64,000 bases of DNA from Mycolicibacterium boenickei (GTDB lineage Bacteria > Actinomycetota > Actinomycetes > Mycobacteriales > Mycobacteriaceae): contig NZ_AP022579.1 of the NCBI RefSeq assembly GCF_010731295.1, positions 6,138,001 to 6,202,000 on the forward strand, given 5' to 3'. Each line of letters begins with the position of its first letter. Within the stretch, counting starts at the first letter, position 1. The notes under the pieces were generated by a model that was not told where the DNA came from, searched no databases, and was given only the letters and a program-made list of their open reading frames with translations. The translations under genes were made by a program, and so were the position numbers. Shown here piece after piece: positions 17,591 through 25,946 of this stretch.

Positions 17591-18799
17591 TTGACCGCCC
17601 CTGCCGACAGCGCCGTGACCGGCCGCCGTCACGACGAGTATGTCGCCCAAATCGCCGTGTTTCGCCAGGACTTCCGGCGCTACCTGCGTGAGCTGGACGT
17701 GGCCGATCAATGGCGCTCGGCCGCCTTCACCAGCGCCGAGGACGGCCTGGCCCACGATGCCACCGTAATGGCCCGGTTGTACTCCGACGGCTGGAACCGG
17801 TACGGATGGCCTGAGTCCGCAGGAGGGCTGGGCGGCAACGAAATTCACCGCGCGGTCTACTACGAGGAACTCGGCTACGCGATGCTGCCGATCCCGGCCC
17901 AGCATTGGACGTTGGAGACGCTCGGCCCGGCCCTGCTGAAATTCGCATCCCACCTGGGCGCCCAGTATCTGCCCGGTTACCTCAGTGGTGCCGAATGGTG
18001 GGGGCAGAGTTTCTCCGAGCCGGAGTCCGGCAGCGACCTGGCCACGCTGCGTACCCGCGCGGTCTACGACGGTGCCGGCGGATTCGTCCTCAACGGCCAG
18101 AAGATCTGGACCAGTCAAGGGCCGACGGCGACGCGCTTGTTGGCGCTGGTCCGCACCGGAGCGCCCGAGAGCCGCCACCGCGGACTGACCATGATGATGG
18201 TCGACGCTGATGCACCGGGTGTCACCATCCGGCCGATCGCGCTGGCCAGCGGACGCCGGGAACTGGCCGAGGTGTTCTTCGACGATGTACGCGTCGACCG
18301 CGAGCGAGTGGTCGGCGACATCGACGGTGGCTGGGCCGTGGCGATGCACCTGATGCAGTACGAACGCGGAATGTACGGCTACGCCGTGCTGAACAAGGTG
18401 CTCACCGAATTGAGCCGTCTGCGGGAGGACATGGTCACCGCGGGTTCGACCGCCGCACAACGTCAGCGCTTCGCCCGGGTGTACGTCGACGTCGCGGCCG
18501 CTCAGGCCCGCACCGCCACCACCGTGCGTCGGCTCGCCGCGGGTGAGGCGGTCGGCGCTGACAGCAGTATCGACAAGTTGTTGTTCGGCCGCGCCGAAAG
18601 AGACGTCAACGATCTCGTCCTCGAGATCACCAGGGATCACCTGATAGCCGGGGTCGGGGCCGGCGGGGCCGTGCTGAACACCGCGCGTGCCGAGTGGTGG
18701 TATTCGCGCGCCGCCACGGTGATGGGCGGTACCGCTGAAGTGCAGCGCGGCATCATCGCCGACCACCTCCTCGGCCTCCCGAAGGAGAGGGGCAAATGA
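17591..18799 (+). CDS. Acyl-CoA dehydrogenase, large-subunit type
   Basis: The frame starts at TTG 17591 after a purine-rich GAAGGGGGA; the first reliable domain residues follow within 15 codons. The 402-residue protein has QSFSEPESGSDLATLRT, LNGQKIWTSQG and the C-terminal ATVMGGTAEVQRGIIADHLLGLPKE. It overlaps the next, shorter acyl-CoA dehydrogenase by ATGA, the arrangement of FadE26-FadE27-like pairs that form alpha2beta2 enzymes in mycobacteria. Expected role: dehydrogenation of a bulky or branched acyl-CoA, with FAD shared at the subunit interface. Confidence 0.9.
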   Translation: MTAPADSAVTGRRHDEYVAQIAVFRQDFRRYLRELDVADQWRSAAFTSAEDGLAHDATVMARLYSDGWNRYGWPESAGGLGGNEIHRAVYYEELGYAMLPIPAQHWTLETLGPALLKFASHLGAQYLPGYLSGAEWWGQSFSEPESGSDLATLRTRAVYDGAGGFVLNGQKIWTSQGPTATRLLALVRTGAPESRHRGLTMMMVDADAPGVTIRPIALASGRRELAEVFFDDVRVDRERVVGDIDGGWAVAMHLMQYERGMYGYAVLNKVLTELSRLREDMVTAGSTAAQRQRFARVYVDVAAAQARTATTVRRLAAGEAVGADSSIDKLLFGRAERDVNDLVLEITRDHLIAGVGAGGAVLNTARAEWWYSRAATVMGGTAEVQRGIIADHLLGLPKERGK

Positions 18800-19776
18800 C
18801 CGACGAATCGTGGCCGATGGTCGAGGAGGCGGTATTCCGGCTCTTCGACGAGCTGGCCGGCAAGGGCACCCCCGAGCATGTGGCGATCGGCCCGCGGCTC
18901 GCCGACCTGGGCTGGTCGGACATCGAGGCCGAGTATCCGGTCGAGGCCTGCGAACTACTGTTCCGCGCCCAGGGCCGCTCGCTGGCACTCACCGACTGCC
19001 TGGACCGCGTCATGTTGGCGGAATTGGCCGGACTGCTCGACGGACCTGCCGACCGTGTCCTGCTGCCCGACCTGACGCCTGGGCACCTCCCTGGCTCCGA
19101 TGAACACCACATCTCGGGTATCGCACTCGGCCCGCTGGAGGGCCGGTTGGTAGTCCCTGTACCAGGACCGATGGGTTCGGTGTCGATCTGCGTGGTCGAC
19201 GCCTCTGGATTACACGGCGAACGCCTGGACACCTTCGATGCATCGGTCTGCTGGACACAGGTAACCGGTCCACTGGACACTCCCCTCGTCGAGGCGTCCA
19301 CCGAGTGGAACCAGGCGATCGCCGCAGCACAGCGGGCTTTGGCCACCGAACTGGTAGCGCTGGCCGAGCAGGCGTTGCGGATCGCCGTCGAGCACGTCAG
19401 CGTGCGTGTGCAATTCGGCGGACCGATCGGATCGTTCCAGTCGCCCCGGCACGCGCTCGCGGATGCGTCGGCGGCGCTGGCCGGCGCGCGGGCTCTTCTC
19501 GGCGAGTCGTGGCGCTACGGCGGCCAGCTGTCGGCTATCACCACCAAGTCCGCAGCCGGGCGGGCGCACCGCGCGGTCAGCGACGTAGCACTGCAGGTGT
19601 GCGGCGCGATCGGCCTGACCGCCGAACACGATCTGCACCGCTACGTCACCCGCGGATTCCAGCTGGATGCGCTGTGCGGTTCGCACGATCAACTGGAGTC
19701 GCTCCTCGGCGAGCGGCTCTTCGAAACCTACACCCCGGGCCAGGCACTCCCCGCGGTCGTCACGTGGGCTGAGTAG
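18796..19776 (+). CDS. Acyl-CoA dehydrogenase, small-subunit type
   Basis: A 326-residue protein, shorter than homomeric acyl-CoA dehydrogenases. The N-terminal domain is weakly conserved. The C-terminal helical domain is clear: VSVRVQFGGPIGSFQSPRHALAD, then VCGAIGLTAEHDLHRYVTRG. It starts inside the stop of the large-subunit-type gene (ATGA), so the two are probably made in equal amounts and assemble together. The heterotetramer model comes from established work on the FadE pairs of cholesterol catabolism; application to this pair is inference. Confidence 0.88.
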   Translation: MTDESWPMVEEAVFRLFDELAGKGTPEHVAIGPRLADLGWSDIEAEYPVEACELLFRAQGRSLALTDCLDRVMLAELAGLLDGPADRVLLPDLTPGHLPGSDEHHISGIALGPLEGRLVVPVPGPMGSVSICVVDASGLHGERLDTFDASVCWTQVTGPLDTPLVEASTEWNQAIAAAQRALATELVALAEQALRIAVEHVSVRVQFGGPIGSFQSPRHALADASAALAGARALLGESWRYGGQLSAITTKSAAGRAHRAVSDVALQVCGAIGLTAEHDLHRYVTRGFQLDALCGSHDQLESLLGERLFETYTPGQALPAVVTWAE

Positions 19777-19786
19777 AGGGATTTTT

Positions 19787-20929
19787 ATGCGCCGCAACAT
19801 CTTTGATGAGATCCACGACGACTTCCGAGCCACCGCCCGGGAATTCTTCGAGCGCGAATGTGTGCCGAACGTCGAGAAATGGGAGAAGGACGGCAAGGTC
19901 AGCCGTGAAGCGTGGCTCGCGGCGGGCGAACACGGCCTGATCGGCTGGGAGTTCGACGAGAAGTACGGAGGACTGGGTGTCAAGGACTTCCGGTTCAACC
20001 AGATCATCTCCGAGGAGATGTTCGGTACCGGATCGGTCGGTATCGGTCTGGGCGTGCAGAACGACATACTGATGCCGTACCTCAACCACCTCACCACCGA
20101 GGAACAGAAACAGCGCTGGCTGCCCGGCTTCGTCAAGGGCGAACTGATCGGCTCGATCGCGATGTCCGAGCCTGCGGCCGGATCGGATCTGGCAGGCATC
20201 AAGACCACCGCCCGCGACGAAGGCGACCATTGGGTGGTCAACGGCCAGAAGACCTTCATCAGCAACGGCCTGCTCTCCAAACTCGTGCTGACCGCTGTGA
20301 AGACCGACCCCTCGGCGCGGCACAAGGGCATCAGCCTGCTGATGATCGAGGACGGCATGGAGGGGTTCACCCGGGGTCGCAAACTCGACAAGATCGGCCA
20401 ATACTCCGCCGACACCGCCGAACTGTTCTTCGAGGACGTCAAGGTGCCCAAAGAGAACCTGGTCGGCGAACTCAACCGCGGCTTCTACCATCTGGTGTCC
20501 AACCTGCCCAGCGAGCGTGTCGGCGTGGCCTGTTACGCCCTGCCCGCCGCCCGCCGCGCACTCGATCTGACCAAGGCCTACGCGCTGGAACGAACCGCAT
20601 TCGGCCAGCCGATCGGCAAGTTCCAGGTCAACCGGCACTTCCTGGCCGAGATGCAGACCAAACTCGACGCCGCTCAGACCTACCTCGATCAGTGCGTGCT
20701 GTCCGTCAACGACGGCACCCTGACCGACCAGGACGCTGCAGGCCTGAAGTGGTGGACCTCCGAGGTCCAGTGGGAGATCATCGACCGCTGCCTACAGCTG
20801 TACGGCGGATACGGCTACATCAATGAGTACGAGGTTGCCAGACTCTGGCGCGATTCACGGGTACAGCGGCTGTACGCCGGCACTACCGAGATCATGAAAG
20901 ACCTCATGGGTCGGGCGATGGGTTACTGA
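19787..20929 (+). CDS. Acyl-CoA dehydrogenase (homomeric, long-chain type)
   Basis: ATG at 19787 (MRRNIFDEIHDDFRAT) is preferred; the frame upstream lies inside the preceding gene. The 380-residue protein is the most canonical dehydrogenase of the cluster: AMSEPAAGSDLAGIKTTA, VNGQKTFISNG, AFGQPIGKFQVNRH, YGGYGYINEYEVARLWRDSR and YAGTTEIMKDLMGRAMGY. Such full motif sets occur in homotetrameric straight-chain enzymes. It ends the operon that starts at 17591 and is followed by the regulator gene. Confidence 0.93.
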   Translation: MRRNIFDEIHDDFRATAREFFERECVPNVEKWEKDGKVSREAWLAAGEHGLIGWEFDEKYGGLGVKDFRFNQIISEEMFGTGSVGIGLGVQNDILMPYLNHLTTEEQKQRWLPGFVKGELIGSIAMSEPAAGSDLAGIKTTARDEGDHWVVNGQKTFISNGLLSKLVLTAVKTDPSARHKGISLLMIEDGMEGFTRGRKLDKIGQYSADTAELFFEDVKVPKENLVGELNRGFYHLVSNLPSERVGVACYALPAARRALDLTKAYALERTAFGQPIGKFQVNRHFLAEMQTKLDAAQTYLDQCVLSVNDGTLTDQDAAGLKWWTSEVQWEIIDRCLQLYGGYGYINEYEVARLWRDSRVQRLYAGTTEIMKDLMGRAMGY

Positions 20930-20995
20930 CAGATGACTTTAGTCACTGGCGGGGCGCCAATACCCAGATCGAACCAGGGATTCGGTTAACCTGCA

Positions 20996-21005
20996 ATACA
21001 GTTAA
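20996..21005. promoter_or_regulatory. Candidate cluster operator upstream of the regulator gene
   Basis: ATACAGTTAA is the reverse complement of TTAACTGTAT and matches the cluster pattern. It is 35 bases before the start of the GntR-family gene, which would permit autoregulation. An adjacent GGTTAACC palindrome lies at 20984-20991. Confidence 0.42.
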
Positions 21006-21040
21006 TGATTTTGTAGATTGCACAAGCGGTGGAGGTTGTC

Positions 21041-21781
21041 ATGGAGGTCACCAGTCTTCGGGAGCCGAAGATGGCGGATCGGGTGGCCACGGTGCTGCGC
21101 CGGATGTTCATCCGGGGTGAGATCACCGAAGGCACCATGCTGCCCCCGGAATCCGAACTGATGGAGCGCTTCGGGGTATCGAGGCCAACCCTGCGAGAAG
21201 CGTTCCGTGTGCTGGAGTCCGAGTCGCTGATCCAAGTTCAACGCGGAGTGCGGGGCGGCGCCCGCGTCACCCGTCCCCAGCGCGAGACACTCGCACGCTA
21301 CGCCGGTCTGATCCTCGAGTACGAAAGCGTCACCGTCAAGGATGTTTACGAGGCCCGCGTGACCCTGGAGGTTCCGATGGTCGAGCAGTTGGCCAAGGAC
21401 CGGGATCCAAAGGTGATCGCAGAACTGGAGCAGATCGTCGAGCGTGAATCGCAGCTGACACCCGGCAACGAGGCCGTCGACCAGCTCACCGACTTCCACG
21501 CCGCGATTTCTCGCCTGTCCGGAAACGCCACGCTGCAGATCGTCAGTGACATGCTGCACCACATCATCGAGAAGGCCAACCGCTCATTGCAGCCCACCAG
21601 GGGTGACCGCGCCGAGCAGGCGGTCCGCCGGTCGGCCAAGACACATCGGATGGTGCTGGACATGATCAAGGCCGGTGATGCGGAAAAGGCCGGCGCACTA
21701 TGGAAGAAGCATCTTCAGAAGGCAGAGGAGTTCGTCCTGTCCGGATCTGAATTGTCCACTGTCGTCGACCTTCTCGAATGA
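21041..21781 (+). CDS. GntR family transcriptional regulator with FCD domain (FadR subfamily)
   Basis: ATG at 21041 follows GGAGG at 21031-21035. The 246-residue protein has an N-terminal winged helix: LPPESELMERFGVSRPTLREAFRVLE, given here as the start LPPESELMERFGVS and the recognition helix RPTLREAFRVLE. A helical FCD ligand domain follows (VYEARVTLEVPMVEQLA; DFHAAISRLSGNATL; THRMVLDMIKAGDAEKA) with the His/Asp residues that often bind metal. FCD regulators usually repress catabolic genes until an acid or acyl-CoA binds. It overlaps the thioesterase gene downstream by ATGA and is the only regulator within the catabolic cluster, so it is the best candidate for the shared promoter motif. Confidence 0.92.
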   Translation: MEVTSLREPKMADRVATVLRRMFIRGEITEGTMLPPESELMERFGVSRPTLREAFRVLESESLIQVQRGVRGGARVTRPQRETLARYAGLILEYESVTVKDVYEARVTLEVPMVEQLAKDRDPKVIAELEQIVERESQLTPGNEAVDQLTDFHAAISRLSGNATLQIVSDMLHHIIEKANRSLQPTRGDRAEQAVRRSAKTHRMVLDMIKAGDAEKAGALWKKHLQKAEEFVLSGSELSTVVDLLE

Positions 21782-22599
21782 CGGGCGTAGACGAACGCCC
21801 CACCGAATACGACCTGGAGACGCCGGACTCCATTCAGGTTCGATTCGGGATCGAGTATCTGGATGCCGACCCCGATGCGGCCACCGCGGTGTACTCGATG
21901 CCGATGGAGCGCTTCTGCAATCCGGTCACCGGCGCGCCGACCATCGGACCGTTGGCCATCCTCATCGATGCGGCGGGCGGGATCGTCAACCACTACCGCA
22001 GGCCGGTAGAGCAATGGACGGTGTCCTCCGAGCTGTCGGTGGAACTCAGCACCGATGACACCAGGCATCTCAACGGCCCCGTCATCGCGAGCGCACGCAC
22101 GCTGGGTCCAATAGGAGCGACTTCGCTGTCGATCTGCACCCTGACCTATCGGGGTGCCGTGATCGGCGGTGGAACGGTGCGGTCGTTTTTCATCCCAGCC
22201 GATGGTGTCCTCACCAAGCGACCACCGGAAACATTGCGGCGGACAGCGCAGACCACCCTGGCGGATCTGATGGCGGTAGCGCCTCGCCGCGACACCGACG
22301 GCGTGGTACTGGCCCAGCGCCCAGATCCCAACCTCAACAATGACATCGGCATCGTGCACGGCGGTGTGGCTTCCACCGGTCTCGAACTCGCCGCGTCAGC
22401 GGCGATCAACGGGACCGACGACGCGCTGCGGACGGGCTCGTTACGGGTGAACTTCCTGCGGCCGTTCTTCGCCGGTGCGGACTCCCGCTACGTGGGTACC
22501 TCGCTGCGGGTGGGCCGCAACACTGGCGTCGGCGACGCGCAGGCCATCGGTGACGACGGCAAAGTGGCGATCACCGCGCGGGTGACCGCCTATCGCTGA
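21778..22599 (+). CDS. Acyl-CoA thioesterase family protein, double hotdog
   Basis: The 273-residue protein shows two hotdog-like modules. The first includes PTIGPLAILIDAAGGIVNHY, and the second includes DIGIVHGGVASTGLELAAS with the PaaI-type HGG signature. The expected activity is hydrolysis of acyl-CoA to free acid and CoA, which would release trapped CoA. It is translationally coupled to the GntR regulator (ATGA), an unusual pairing that may let the enzyme tune the inducer level. A strong bidirectional terminator follows five bases after the stop. Confidence 0.83.
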   Translation: MTGVDERPTEYDLETPDSIQVRFGIEYLDADPDAATAVYSMPMERFCNPVTGAPTIGPLAILIDAAGGIVNHYRRPVEQWTVSSELSVELSTDDTRHLNGPVIASARTLGPIGATSLSICTLTYRGAVIGGGTVRSFFIPADGVLTKRPPETLRRTAQTTLADLMAVAPRRDTDGVVLAQRPDPNLNNDIGIVHGGVASTGLELAASAAINGTDDALRTGSLRVNFLRPFFAGADSRYVGTSLRVGRNTGVGDAQAIGDDGKVAITARVTAYR

Positions 22600-22603
22600 C
22601 CTG

Positions 22604-22644
22604 CGATTTCGGGGCGCAGGACAAAAGCCTGCGCCCCGAAATCG
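22604..22644. terminator. Bidirectional intrinsic terminator-like hairpin
   Basis: Two perfect 17-base arms (22604-22620 and 22628-22644; CGATTTCGGGGCGCAGG and its complement) enclose a 7-base loop. The stem sits exactly between the convergent thioesterase and enoyl-CoA hydratase genes and abuts the latter's stop codon. It lacks a long T-tract, as is common in mycobacteria. Confidence 0.8.
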
Positions 22645-23454
22645 TTACTTCTTGGCGCGGGCCCGGAACGCCGCGACGCGTTCCTTGAACTCCGGGGTTG
22701 AGAATGATGTCAGTTCTTCGGCGAGCGCGTACTCCAGCACACCGTGCGCAGCGCGGGACAGATGCATATTGAGCGCCACCTTCGACGATCGCAGAGCCTG
22801 TGGCGGCAGCGCGGCCAACCGCTCACCCAGCGCAAGTGCCTCGTCGAGTACCGCATCGTCGCCGACCACCTTGGTGACCAGGTTGAGTTTCTCGGCGATC
22901 GGGGCGGTGATGCGATCCCCCAGCAGCACATACTCTTTGGCTTTCATCATGCCGATCAGTAGGGGCAGCATCGCCGCACCGCCGTCACCGGCGGTCAGCC
23001 CGACCGCGACATGCGGGTCGGCCAGGTAGCTGTTCTCCCCCATCACCAGCAAATCGGACAGCAGGGCGATTGAGCACCCGAGTCCCACCGCGGGCCCGTT
23101 GACCGCGGATACCAGCGGTTTGGGGAAGTTGATCACCTCGAGAAAGACCGTGCGCGCTTCATGGATCTGGAATGCCCGCGCCGCCTCATCCTCGATCAGA
23201 CGACCGAACATCACCATGTCACCACCGGCCGAGAAGGCCTTGCCAACCCCGGTGGTGACGACGGCCTTCACATCGTCGTCGGCGTCCAGCACCTTCCAGA
23301 TGGTGGCGAACGCGTGGTGCACCTCCTCGGTGACCGCGTTCAACGCTTCGGGACGGTTGATGCTCACCACGTGCACGTTGCCGCGCTTTTCCACCAGCAG
23401 CCACGGGGCGAACTGCTCGTAGCCGGCCAGGGTCGCGATCTCGGATGTCGTCAT
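22645..23454 (-). CDS. Enoyl-CoA hydratase/isomerase (crotonase) family protein
   Basis: A 269-residue crotonase with INRPEALNAVTEEV, the oxyanion-hole segment GVGKAFSAGGDMVMFG, and VSAVNGPAVGLGCSIALLSDLLV. At the position where hydratases usually have a Pro-Glu, this protein reads DPHVAVGLTAGDGG, so one of the two classical catalytic glutamates may be replaced. It may therefore be an isomerase, hydrolase or other crotonase rather than a standard hydratase. It is the last gene of the minus-strand operon that starts at 25840. Confidence 0.88.
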   Translation of the reverse strand: MTTSEIATLAGYEQFAPWLLVEKRGNVHVVSINRPEALNAVTEEVHHAFATIWKVLDADDDVKAVVTTGVGKAFSAGGDMVMFGRLIEDEAARAFQIHEARTVFLEVINFPKPLVSAVNGPAVGLGCSIALLSDLLVMGENSYLADPHVAVGLTAGDGGAAMLPLLIGMMKAKEYVLLGDRITAPIAEKLNLVTKVVGDDAVLDEALALGERLAALPPQALRSSKVALNMHLSRAAHGVLEYALAEELTSFSTPEFKERVAAFRARAKK

Positions 23455-23465
23455 GTGATGTCCCG

Positions 23466-24626
23466 TCAGTTCTTCTTGTTGGAAAGGATGGTGACCGCGG
23501 AGACCGCGGTCGGGCCGCCGATGTTGTGGGCCAACGCGACTCGCGCACCGTCAACCTGATTCTCGGCCTCACCACGCAGCTGGTTGAACAGTTCGTAGCA
23601 TTGCGCGACACCGGTTGCGCCTGGCGGGTGGCCCTTAGCCTTCAGTCCCCCGCTCGGATTGATCGGGATCGATCCGCCAACGTAGTGCTCGCGGCCCTCG
23701 ACCAGCTTGTAGGCCTCGAATCGCTCGGCGAACCCTAGATCCTCGTAACTGATCAGCTCGACCCCGGTGAAGCAGTCATGGACCTCGGCGACGTCGATAT
23801 CACGCGGAGTCACGCCGGCCATCGCCATCGCCGCTTTCGCCGCCCGTACTGTCGGCGGGAAACTCGTCATATCGCCCTTGTGCTGGTGCATCACCCGGTC
23901 CATACCCAAACCGACACCACGCACCCAGACCGGCCGGTCGGTGTAGCGATCCACGACCTCCTCGGCGGCAAGGATTACGGCAGCCGCGCCGTCGCTCTGA
24001 GGGGTGCAGTCATACAGCCCGAAGGGTTCCACTACGATCGGCGCAGCCAAGGCCTGCTCGACGGTGATCTCGTAACGCAGTTGGGCTTTCGGGTTCTTCA
24101 GCGCGTGGAAGTGGTTCTTGACCGCCACCATCGCCATGTGTTCCTTGGTTGCCGGCGACTCGTGCAGGTAGCGGACGACGTGCAGCGCGAAGTTCGCGGG
24201 TGCAACAAGCCCCAGCGGATAGTCCCAGGCGTTATCGCGGGTCATCGCCGCCCAATCCCAGAACGTAGTGCTCGACGAGGTCTCACGTACCTTGTCCGCA
24301 CCGACCACGAGCACCACGTCGTAGAGCCCTGAAGCGATAGCCAAGGCCCCGTTGCGGATCGCGTCATTACCGGTGGCGCAGGCATTTTCGACGCGGGTGA
24401 CCGGGATGTCGGTGAGGTCCAGGGTGTCGGCCAGGATGCCCGACGGGAAGCCGTCGGTGGTGGACAGCTCGCCGAACCAGGCGGCCTGGATGTCTGATTT
24501 CTTGATGCCCTTGTCGACGTGGGCGACTGCCTCGGCATACGCCATCGGGATCAGGTCTTTGATGCCGAGGTCGAAATGCTCGGCGAACGGGGTCATCCCC
24601 GCGCCGATGATCGCGACATTCCTCAT
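23466..24626 (-). CDS. Thiolase-superfamily protein (SCP2/Ltp type)
   Basis: ATG at 24626 overlaps the stop of the upstream OB-fold fusion gene (ATGA). The 386-residue protein has the nucleophile cysteine in VENACATGNDAIRNG, DVAEVHDCFTGVELISYEDLG, and the loop GGLKAKGHPPGATG with the histidine intact. These features match thiolases and lipid-transfer proteins that work with DUF35 partners, such as the Ltp2-ChsH2 aldolase of steroid side-chain degradation. The direct overlap with a DUF35-containing protein makes a complex of the two likely. Reaction: thiolytic or retro-aldol C-C cleavage of a CoA ester. Confidence 0.9.
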   Translation of the reverse strand: MRNVAIIGAGMTPFAEHFDLGIKDLIPMAYAEAVAHVDKGIKKSDIQAAWFGELSTTDGFPSGILADTLDLTDIPVTRVENACATGNDAIRNGALAIASGLYDVVLVVGADKVRETSSSTTFWDWAAMTRDNAWDYPLGLVAPANFALHVVRYLHESPATKEHMAMVAVKNHFHALKNPKAQLRYEITVEQALAAPIVVEPFGLYDCTPQSDGAAAVILAAEEVVDRYTDRPVWVRGVGLGMDRVMHQHKGDMTSFPPTVRAAKAAMAMAGVTPRDIDVAEVHDCFTGVELISYEDLGFAERFEAYKLVEGREHYVGGSIPINPSGGLKAKGHPPGATGVAQCYELFNQLRGEAENQVDGARVALAHNIGGPTAVSAVTILSNKKN

Positions 24627-25840
24627 GCGTGGGTTCCTTCCGTACTTGTGGGCCAAAACGCATAGCCATAGTCGGGAACGCCGGCGCGGTCGGCGATCTT
24701 GCGAAGAACCACCGATCCCGCCTGACCGATGGCAGCCTCACCCGCGGGGACGCCGGTGACCTTCATCAGCACCCGGACGGAACTGCCGTCGAGTTGGACG
24801 ACGGCGATCGAATACGGGCTGGGCAGGTCCGGCACCGGGATCCGAATGGTGGTCTGGGTGTAGACGGTCCCCGTACGCGGCAATGGTTCCAACCGGTAGT
24901 CGGTGACCAAGCCACCGTCGTCGCTAACCCGGGCGCGCGGCGGGAACTGCGGAGCCACGTCGATGCCGGGCTGCTCGTCGAATACTGCCGCTTCCCACCG
25001 CAGTTTAGGTTCGAACGCGCGCGCGTAGGCAGGCAGCGAGATCGGGATGCCGTTGCCTTCGGCGGTACGGAATGTGGGCAGCTCCCGCGACGGGGCCTCG
25101 TCACGTGTGATCGTCGGGGCTTTGGCTGACGTGATGACTTCGGCCGCCGTCACGCTGGACTGCTCGACCGCCAGCAACAGACCGCTCGTCTGACCTTTCT
25201 CGATGAGATTGGCCAGTGCGCGGATGACTCCGGAGGCCGACGAGATCGGGTCTTCGATCGCACCCCTGGCATCGACGTCGCCGCCGAGCTCTCTGGCCTT
25301 CACGCCGACGACGGCCGCAACCCTCCGGGAGTTGTCCAGCCTCAATCGCGCAACGGTCGACTTGACCCCGACCTCACGATCCAACCGCGGGTCCCCGTAG
25401 TGATGACGCGTGCCGTCCTCACCCCGGGTGGTGGTCGGCAGGCTGCGGATCTGCCGGGCGACCGGCGCCAGGGTGGCGCCTTCGGCGCCGGTCAGGACCG
25501 CGGCCGCCCCGGCTACCGATGCATCGTCCGCGGCGATGACCAGGGTGCCCTCGATCGCCCCGAGGAGTTGGTCGAGCACGGCTGGTGCACCGCCGAGCAC
25601 TTCGCTGACCGGCACATCGGCGGCCAGCGACAGCCCTGCCAGCAGGACACCACCGTTACCCCCTTCCAACAGCGGAAAGTCGCGTGACACCAGCACCACC
25701 CGGCGTGCGGTGGCATCGGGGTCGGCGGCACGACCGGCGGCGACCGCCATGGTCAGCGCGTCCTCGTCGGGCCCTTTCACGCGGCGTTCGCGCACGGTCC
25801 ATGGCGGCAGGTAGGTGCCGATCGCGGCGACCTGAGTCAT
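24623..25840 (-). CDS. Fusion of a thiolase/HMG-CoA-synthase-like domain with an OB-fold (DUF35) domain
   Basis: The 405-residue protein has an N-terminal half that follows the thiolase fold loosely (VAAIGTYLPPWTVRERRV; VLVSRDFPLLEGGNGGVLLAGL; LVIADDASVAGAAAVL). The C-terminal OB-fold half contains TGTVYTQTTIRIPVPD, PYSIAVVQLDGSSVRVLMKVTG and VPDYGYAFWP. DUF35 proteins normally carry a Cys4 zinc ribbon before the OB fold; here the equivalent stretch (VAPQFPPRARVSDDG) has none. The whole protein contains no cysteine, so the N-terminal half also lacks a nucleophile. It is probably a structural partner of the thiolase encoded immediately downstream. Confidence 0.8.
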   Translation of the reverse strand: MTQVAAIGTYLPPWTVRERRVKGPDEDALTMAVAAGRAADPDATARRVVLVSRDFPLLEGGNGGVLLAGLSLAADVPVSEVLGGAPAVLDQLLGAIEGTLVIAADDASVAGAAAVLTGAEGATLAPVARQIRSLPTTTRGEDGTRHHYGDPRLDREVGVKSTVARLRLDNSRRVAAVVGVKARELGGDVDARGAIEDPISSASGVIRALANLIEKGQTSGLLLAVEQSSVTAAEVITSAKAPTITRDEAPSRELPTFRTAEGNGIPISLPAYARAFEPKLRWEAAVFDEQPGIDVAPQFPPRARVSDDGGLVTDYRLEPLPRTGTVYTQTTIRIPVPDLPSPYSIAVVQLDGSSVRVLMKVTGVPAGEAAIGQAGSVVLRKIADRAGVPDYGYAFWPTSTEGTHA

Positions 25841-25889
25841 AGCGCCTCACTTTGGTCGGTGGCCGCACTACAGCAGCCAACTAATGAGC

Positions 25890-25902
25890 TATATAGTTAT
25901 AG
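25890..25902. promoter_or_regulatory. Candidate cluster operator (TATATAGTTATAG)
   Basis: Identical over 13 bases to 1800-1812. With flanking bases it forms a dyad GCTATA-TAGT-TATAGC (25888-25903), the most symmetrical copy in the window. It lies between the divergent OB-fold fusion gene and the SDR gene and could control both. Confidence 0.55.
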
Positions 25903-25946
25903 CATTCAAGGGTACAGCCGAGCGACGGCGGAAGGACAACTGGACT

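Noticed and set aside
17474..18988. 504-codon minus-strand frame opposite the acyl-CoA dehydrogenase
   Set aside because: No recognisable domain, while the plus strand has full dehydrogenase motifs; it also runs over a divergent promoter.
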